Below are positions 59,569-64,000 of a stretch of DNA of 64,000 bases, piece by piece. The position numbers were made by a program, and so were the translations under genes. The notes beneath the pieces are model-generated. The model saw only the letters and a program-made list of their open reading frames with translations, made no database searches and was not told the DNA's origin. Source of the stretch: Chloroflexota bacterium (GTDB lineage Bacteria > Chloroflexota > Dormibacteria > Dormibacterales > Dormibacteraceae); assembly GCA_005882135.1 (NCBI GenBank), contig VBDR01000029.1, positions 25,275-89,274 of the forward strand. The letters are read 5' to 3'. Numbering within the stretch: position 1 is the first letter of the stretch; every line of letters starts with the position of its first letter.

Positions 59569-61724
59569 GCCGGCCGTCTCACCCGGGCAAGCACGACGAT
59601 GACGAGGATCAACACCAGCGCGGGAACGGCGAAACCGTAGGCGATGAACGGGAGCAGCAGGTTGTGGCGATGACCCGGCTCAATCGCGACCGCGACTCCC
59701 TTCGTCCTCACGCTCGCCGGCGGCGTGGACGGTGCGGTGCGGGCGAACTTCGTCGCGGCCGCGGCGCCCGCGGGCCTGAGCGAACCATCCGCGCGGTAAA
59801 GACCGAAGGTCTCGACCGTGATGCCCGGCCGCTGCGTCCAGTAGTCGTCGAGCGTCCACCACACGGCCGCGCCGACAAAGCCGTCCTGCTCGGTATCGAA
59901 ATCAGGCGAAAGCTGACCGTAGTAGGTGTTGAAGACTCGAAGCTGCTGCGGCTCCTCCCCCGCGTTGTCGGACCAGTGCCCGTATTCGAGGATCATGATC
60001 GGCTTTTTAGGGTAGGTCTGATGCGCCTCCGTCAGGGCGGATTGGATCACCGCGCCCGAAAGCCGGGCGCCGTAGAGCACGCCGTAGTAGAGCGTGTAGC
60101 CCGCCACATCGAGATTTGAGCTTGTGGGATCGGCCGGATCGGTTCCGTACGCCGCCTGGCCCGTCAATCGGGTGCCGTCGATCCGGCGATCCAGCGCGTG
60201 AAGCGCGTTGAGCGCGCTCGCACGCTCAGACGAGCCCGCCGACTCGTTGGCCAACCCATGGAAGAGCACGCTTGGGCGGTTGAAATCCCGCAGGTCCATC
60301 TCGGCGAGCATCTGCTGCGGGATGCCCCGCTCCATGGCGATCGTAAAAGTTTGCGGGGTGAAGTGATACAGAGGGATCTCCTCCCACACGGCGAGCCCAA
60401 ACCGATCGGCCAGCACCGGGAGCACCTGGTTGGGTGGATGGTGGTCGATCCTGATCATGTCAGCGTGCACGGCGACCGCGCGCTTGAGGATCGATGCGAT
60501 GTCGGTGACCGAGGTCAGCGGCCCTCCTCCTGGTGCGCCTGAACGCACGGGCGATTGCCGTTCCTCATGCAGCGCGACTCCGTTGAACACGATGGGCTGG
60601 CCGTTGAGAAGGACGCGAGGCGCGGTCGAGTCGACCCTGATCTGTCTCAGTCCAAAGCTCGTGTAGAGGTCGTCGACGCGCTCGTCGTTCGCGTAGACGG
60701 AAACCTGCAGCACATAGAGCGCGGGCAGGCTCGGGCTCCAGAGGTCGGCGGAGCGGATGGAGAACGGCGCGGGGACCCGAAAGACCGAGTCGCCGCTGAT
60801 GTCGCCGAGGCTGATGTGATGGTCGAGCAGCGGCTTGGCGTCAGCCGGGATGAGGCTTGCCGCGTCCGGATCGAGGCGATTGCTCGGATTGACCTGCGCC
60901 GGCCAGAGCTGGACCTCGACCCTCGCGTTGACGTTGGCCTTGCCCCGGTGCTGGAGGACGATCGAGATGTCCGCGCCATCGAGGTGTGGACTCACGTCCG
61001 CACGCACAGCACTCATGCCCGGCACGGCTTCGAGCCAGACATCGCCCACGATCCCGCCGTAGTTCCACCAATCGGCCAGGCCCCACGGAACGATGTCGTC
61101 GCGAGTTCCCCATTCGGGGTTGTCCACCCGCACGACGAGATTGTTGTACGCGTCTGGGAGCAGCGCGCCGGTAGCGTCGAGAGCGAAAGGCGTGTCGCCG
61201 CCTTCGTGGTAACCGAGGTAGTGGCCGTTGAGCCAGACGTCGGCGATGTAACGCACGGCTCCGAACTTGAGCAGCGCGAACTGGTCGGTCCACGCCGCGG
61301 GCAGGCGAAAGTCGATGCGATAGAAACCTCCGGTCGTCGTCCGGTCGGGCGGTTGATTGAAGGTTCCCGGGACCTGGATGGCGGGCCAGCCTGAGGAGTC
61401 AAACAGCATCCCCGCGCGCGAACCCAGCTCCGCGTCTAGCGCCTTCCGGACCGAGCTGCGGTTGGTCAGGCTGAGGCCGGTGTCAACGGGTACCCGGTCG
61501 AACCGCCAGACGCCATCGAGATCGGCCCGAAGCCGCGGCTCGCGGTCAAAGGTCGGTACCGGCTGGCCGGACTGGAATGCGACCGGTCCCCCGGGCTTGT
61601 CCTGGAAAGAAAGGGTTGGGGCCAGATCGGCGTGACCGCCCGCGGGCACCAGGCTGCACGCCGCCGAGGCCAGCGGCAGCACCAGGCAGGCAGCCAGGAT
61701 GAGGGCGCCCGGGCGAGTAGGCAT
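59562..61724 (-). CDS. GH2-family glycoside hydrolase lipoprotein
   Basis: A 720-residue exported enzyme related to beta-galactosidase/beta-glucuronidase. Signal and lipobox: ALILAACLVLPLASAAC. N-terminal sugar-binding domain (GTFNQPP, WLNGHYLGYHEGG near residue 170), an immunoglobulin-like domain, and a TIM barrel with the acid/base HGLANESAGSSE near residue 500 and the nucleophile ILEYGHW near residue 570. The C-terminus adds a transmembrane helix (FIAYGFAVPALVLILVIVVL), unusual together with a lipobox. ATG 61724 has GGAGG 8 bp upstream; the longer frame is not signal-like. Sugar specificity unknown. Confidence 0.87.
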   Translation of the reverse strand: MPTRPGALILAACLVLPLASAACSLVPAGGHADLAPTLSFQDKPGGPVAFQSGQPVPTFDREPRLRADLDGVWRFDRVPVDTGLSLTNRSSVRKALDAELGSRAGMLFDSSGWPAIQVPGTFNQPPDRTTTGGFYRIDFRLPAAWTDQFALLKFGAVRYIADVWLNGHYLGYHEGGDTPFALDATGALLPDAYNNLVVRVDNPEWGTRDDIVPWGLADWWNYGGIVGDVWLEAVPGMSAVRADVSPHLDGADISIVLQHRGKANVNARVEVQLWPAQVNPSNRLDPDAASLIPADAKPLLDHHISLGDISGDSVFRVPAPFSIRSADLWSPSLPALYVLQVSVYANDERVDDLYTSFGLRQIRVDSTAPRVLLNGQPIVFNGVALHEERQSPVRSGAPGGGPLTSVTDIASILKRAVAVHADMIRIDHHPPNQVLPVLADRFGLAVWEEIPLYHFTPQTFTIAMERGIPQQMLAEMDLRDFNRPSVLFHGLANESAGSSERASALNALHALDRRIDGTRLTGQAAYGTDPADPTSSNLDVAGYTLYYGVLYGARLSGAVIQSALTEAHQTYPKKPIMILEYGHWSDNAGEEPQQLRVFNTYYGQLSPDFDTEQDGFVGAAVWWTLDDYWTQRPGITVETFGLYRADGSLRPAGAAAATKFARTAPSTPPASVRTKGVAVAIEPGHRHNLLLPFIAYGFAVPALVLILVIVVLARVRRPAW

Positions 61725-61860
61725 TGATCCGCCTCCAAGGTACGCGGGCACATTTGTTCGGGCGCCCGAGCACCTCAATAGAAAGCGCCCCGCGGGGCCG
61801 ATGTACCGAGGTCCCGAGTAGGCAGCGCGGCGCGGCCGTTCCCGCCCATGGAGGTGGAAT

Positions 61861-62151
61861 TTGGCCGATTCGAAACGGTGGTCACGCGACGTGACCCAGA
61901 AGAGCGACGCCCTCGACCTGGAGCCGAATGTCTTCACCAAGCACACACCGCGCAGCATCGCCCAGTCGTTGAAGCGATCAGCCGAGCACAGCACGCGTCG
62001 CAAAAGCGATCCCTACCGGTCGGCGATGTCGATGCTTACCTTCTACATCAATCGGGCGGGAAAGAACCTGCCGAAGCAGCGGCGCGAGCGGTTGGAGGCG
62101 GCCAAGAACGAGCTGCGCGCGCTCTACGGCAGGAAGCGCGGCCAGCCTTAA
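61861..62151 (+). CDS. DUF3175 family protein
   Basis: A 96-residue very basic protein with the DUF3175 pattern: RWSRDVTQKSDALDLEPNVF near residue 6, SLKRSAEHSTRRKSDPYRSAM near residue 36 in part (RSAEHSTRRKSDP), and a C-terminal helix (ERLEAAKNELRALYG). Function unknown; the charge suggests nucleic-acid contact. Starts with TTG 61861. Divergent from the GH2 gene with a 136-bp gap. Confidence 0.8.
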   Translation: MADSKRWSRDVTQKSDALDLEPNVFTKHTPRSIAQSLKRSAEHSTRRKSDPYRSAMSMLTFYINRAGKNLPKQRRERLEAAKNELRALYGRKRGQP

Positions 62152-62200
62152 TTTCAGGCGCGATACCATCGCGGAAACTAGCGCAGGAGGTGTCAATCAG

Positions 62201-62509
62201 ATGTTTGGGACGGTCGCACGGTACGTTGTCAAGCCCGGGCATGAGAAGCAGCTGATGGATGAGATGGGATCCTTCGAGGACAACCCGCCGCCTGGCTGGC
62301 TGTACCACACGATTTTCCGAAGCTCAAAGGATCCGAACGAGATCTGGCTCACCGTGGTGTTCGAGAGCGAAGAGGCCTACCGCAAGAACGCCGACAGCCC
62401 GGACATGGATAAGGAGTACAGGCGGATGCTCGAGCACCTGCAGGGCGAGCCGGAATGGCATGACGGAAACGTGATCCACGAGGCGATGCGGCAGTCCGCT
62501 AAGAGCTAG
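62201..62509 (+). CDS. antibiotic biosynthesis monooxygenase-like small protein
   Basis: A 102-residue ferredoxin-like dimeric-barrel protein: GTVARYVVKPGHEKQLMDEM at the start in part (YVVKPGHEKQL), GWLYHTIFRSSKDPNEIWL near residue 32, VFESEEAYRKNADSP near residue 53. The ABM fold is found in monooxygenases, heme-degrading enzymes and sensor proteins; no specific activity can be assigned. ATG 62201 has AGGAGG 11 bp upstream. Confidence 0.8.
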   Translation: MFGTVARYVVKPGHEKQLMDEMGSFEDNPPPGWLYHTIFRSSKDPNEIWLTVVFESEEAYRKNADSPDMDKEYRRMLEHLQGEPEWHDGNVIHEAMRQSAKS

Positions 62510-62528
62510 ACGCTCGTTCGGCGTTCCG

Positions 62529-63044
62529 TCAGCAGTTTGGCTTGGGCGAGAAAATGGAGGCTGAAGGTCCGCTGCCGGAAGCGAGATCGGTGGCAAGCCA
62601 CCTGTCGTTTTCCATCGCCATGACGGCAGTCAGGGTAGGGATTATTGTTGCGCGCTGAATGACGACCGTGACGTTGCCGTTGCTTTCGGCGACTGCCGAC
62701 AAGACCGCCGGAGCTTTGAAGATGCCGTTCGTCGAGTTGCTGATGAAATCCCCAGCGCAGTGGCCGCCAGGGCCTGAGTAGAAGTAATTCGTGCTGCTGA
62801 GGTCGTTTAGACGCGCTTTGACTGAGGCGGACAGCGGACAAGCGGCGTAATTGTCAGTGGTCAAGCAGGGGACCCACCAGCCCGGGGTGGGCTCTCGAAA
62901 CAACGTGAGGGCGGCTAGCTGCGCGCCGGCCACGTCCACGGGGACAGGCGTGGGACTGGAGGCGCCGGATGTCGCCGTGGCAGCGCCACACCCGACCACA
63001 GCCACGACAGCCCCTACCGACAACAGGGAACGGATCAACTTCAT
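62529..63044 (-). CDS. putative lipoprotein
   Basis: A 171-residue protein with signal LIRSLLSVGAVVAVVGC (lipobox VVGC), a Ser/Thr/Pro linker and a small domain with four cysteines (PCLTTDNYAACPL, GGHCAG, final PNC). The ATG 63044 gives a proper signal peptide; the longer frame to 63122 does not. No family recognised. Convergent with the ABM gene, 20 bp away. The region 63045-63258 upstream shows nothing else. Confidence 0.7.
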   Translation of the reverse strand: MKLIRSLLSVGAVVAVVGCGAATATSGASSPTPVPVDVAGAQLAALTLFREPTPGWWVPCLTTDNYAACPLSASVKARLNDLSSTNYFYSGPGGHCAGDFISNSTNGIFKAPAVLSAVAESNGNVTVVIQRATIIPTLTAVMAMENDRWLATDLASGSGPSASIFSPKPNC

Positions 63045-63258
63045 GGTCGGCAGCATCCTTATCACCCTCAGTTTGGCTGTCGGACGGGAACCGTTGGTCT
63101 CCATGCGGGTGGAACACCGCAAATACGAGTTAGTTACGAAGTTCCTTGCCGCAGGTTCTGCACGGTTGGGTCAAAGCGCGCCGAATCCGAGCCCGGCAAG
63201 CGCTCGGCTGGCGCAAAACAGGCGAATCGGGGGCGCCGCCTGCTGGGGCGAAGCGCAT

Positions 63259-63341
63259 TGGTCGGGCGGGCGAGATTCGAACTCGCGGTCTCCCCGTCCC
63301 AAACCAAACTCGAGGGCCTACCAAACTTGACCCGAACTCAT
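63259..63341 (-). pseudogene. degenerate tRNA-Pro (UGG)-like sequence
   Basis: On the minus strand the 3' half is well-formed: T arm GCGAG-TTCGAAT-CTCGC, acceptor strand CCGCCCG, A and encoded CCA (63259-63261). The anticodon region contains TTTGGGA (anticodon TGG), but the flanking stem CCTCG/CGGGG encloses 14 nt (AGTTTGGTTTGGGA), as if the loop were duplicated. The D arm is plausible, but the 5' acceptor strand does not pair. I see it as a tRNA relic or disrupted gene. Confidence 0.45.
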
Positions 63342-63411
63342 CTCGCAAACGGGTATCGCGTGCCAGTCCCTTAACTCCCGAGCTGAGCAATGACATGGGG
63401 TGCTCGCCCGC

Positions 63412-63999
63412 TCAGTCTGGTCGCGCGGGCGAGTTGTTTCGCGGACTGCGCAACGCTTCGAGAAGCTCGTAGCGGACGGCACGGCGGATGACGAACTGGT
63501 CGTTCGAATGGCGCTTGCGCGTCGCGGCGTCGACGACCCACTCCGCGCGATGCACGAAGCGAAGATGCTCCCTCAGGTACTTGCGGAGCTCAGCGAGGTC
63601 GCTGAATGGTACGCGATGCCAGAAACGGCCAGAACGCCTGCGCTCGAACAATCCATCGCGCACTACGCGCGTGATTGCGTGGTCGGACGCTCGGTCGTTC
63701 GCGAGCTCCAACCTGGAGGTCTTTACGACTCCGAAGCGCTGGAATCCCCGCGGCTTCCGGCGCTCCGCGTACGCCTGAACGCGCGAATCAGGCCGGGCGT
63801 CGACCAGAGTCCCACCGGGTGCGAGAACCCTGTGCACCTCGACCAGGGCATCGACCATGCCCTTTGGAGCGATTCATCAAAGTGTCCACGAGAGGATCAC
63901 CAGGTCGAAGGCTGCATCTGGATACGGCAGATGCTGCGCCGCGCCCGCGGCGAAGCGCACGTTTCGAACACCCGCCTTGCGCGCGTTCCTTTTCGCGGC
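63412..63999 (-). pseudogene. SAM-dependent methyltransferase with two in-frame UGA codons, cut by window edge
   Basis: Reading from the right edge, a Methyltransf_11-like frame (AAGAAQHLPYPDAAFDLVILSW) continues to WTL, meets two consecutive TGA codons (63879-63874), and resumes in the same frame with IAPKGMVDALVEVHRVLAPGG and then ARPDSRV to a stop at 63412. Both sides belong to one protein family, so the gene is either broken by the stops or the UGA codons are read through. A hairpin GGGCAT-GGTCG-ATGCCC (63862-63846) lies 11 nt after the second UGA. The motif I part of the gene lies outside the window. Confidence 0.6.
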
Positions 64000-64000
64000 A

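Noticed and set aside
63258..63420. Integration site of a mobile element at the tRNA-like sequence
   Set aside because: No integrase, direct repeat of the tRNA 3' end or foreign gene block is visible within the window; the neighbouring sequence ends too soon to judge.

Overview
High-GC bacterial DNA with dense gene packing, frequent GTG/TTG starts and many 1-17 bp gene overlaps. Gene content (14-gene complex I operon, OpcA-dependent glucose-6-phosphate dehydrogenase, transaldolase/phosphoglucose isomerase fusion, B12-dependent ribonucleotide reductase, F420-type oxidoreductase fold, MoxR/DUF58/transglutaminase cluster) suits an aerobic actinobacterial or Chloroflexota/Dormibacterota-like soil lineage. 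That placement is inference; there is no rRNA in the window.

Layout. 1-2.5 kb: a cut-off hypothetical gene, a membrane-anchored beta-domain protein and a DUF2182/DUF1326 pair. 2.5-3.0 kb: tRNA-Ser(GGA) on the minus strand, preceded by three ~111-bp tandem units built from tRNA 5'-end sequence and its antisense. 2.9-13.5 kb: a single minus-strand operon for the whole pentose phosphate pathway (tkt, tal-pgi fusion, gnd, zwf, opcA, pgl, rpe, rpiA). 13.6-20.1 kb: an exosortase remnant, then moxR-DUF58-transglutaminase-pepF. 20.1-25.3 kb: a SnoaL-like protein, two paralogous Mg/Co-chelatase-type AAA+ proteins separated by a lipoprotein gene, and malate dehydrogenase. 25.5-28.1 kb: tRNA m1A methyltransferase, a small-molecule-type methyltransferase, a half-size TerC membrane protein under an apparent yybP-ykoY manganese riboswitch, and a divergent OsmC protein. 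28.3-42.2 kb: nuoA-N. 42.2-47.4 kb: assorted enzymes (YdeI-like, secreted hydrolase, SDR, Nudix, dCMP deaminase, RmuC). 47.4-50.6 kb: nrdJ with a strong promoter, a long structured leader and a good terminator. 50.6-56.5 kb: F420-type proteins, acetyltransferase, antiporter, Ni/Co transporter, EcsC-like protein, ATP-dependent DNA ligase. 56.5 kb: an unannotated small RNA gene. 56.6-64 kb: flotillin/NfeD, a GH2 lipoprotein, small conserved proteins, a degenerate tRNA-Pro-like sequence and a broken methyltransferase gene.

Functionally, the window covers central carbon and redox metabolism: the pentose phosphate operon makes NADPH and ribose-5-phosphate, NrdJ and dCMP deaminase use ribonucleotides for DNA precursors, malate dehydrogenase and complex I handle NADH. 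A Ni/Co transporter could supply cobalt for the B12 enzyme (inference).

A recurrent feature is a family of short palindromic repeats (core CCTCCCC-N-GGGGAGG plus a GC-rich second palindrome), about 18 copies in 64 kb, in both orientations, between genes and also inside reading frames, where they are translated. No CRISPR array, transposase, integrase or prophage gene was found.
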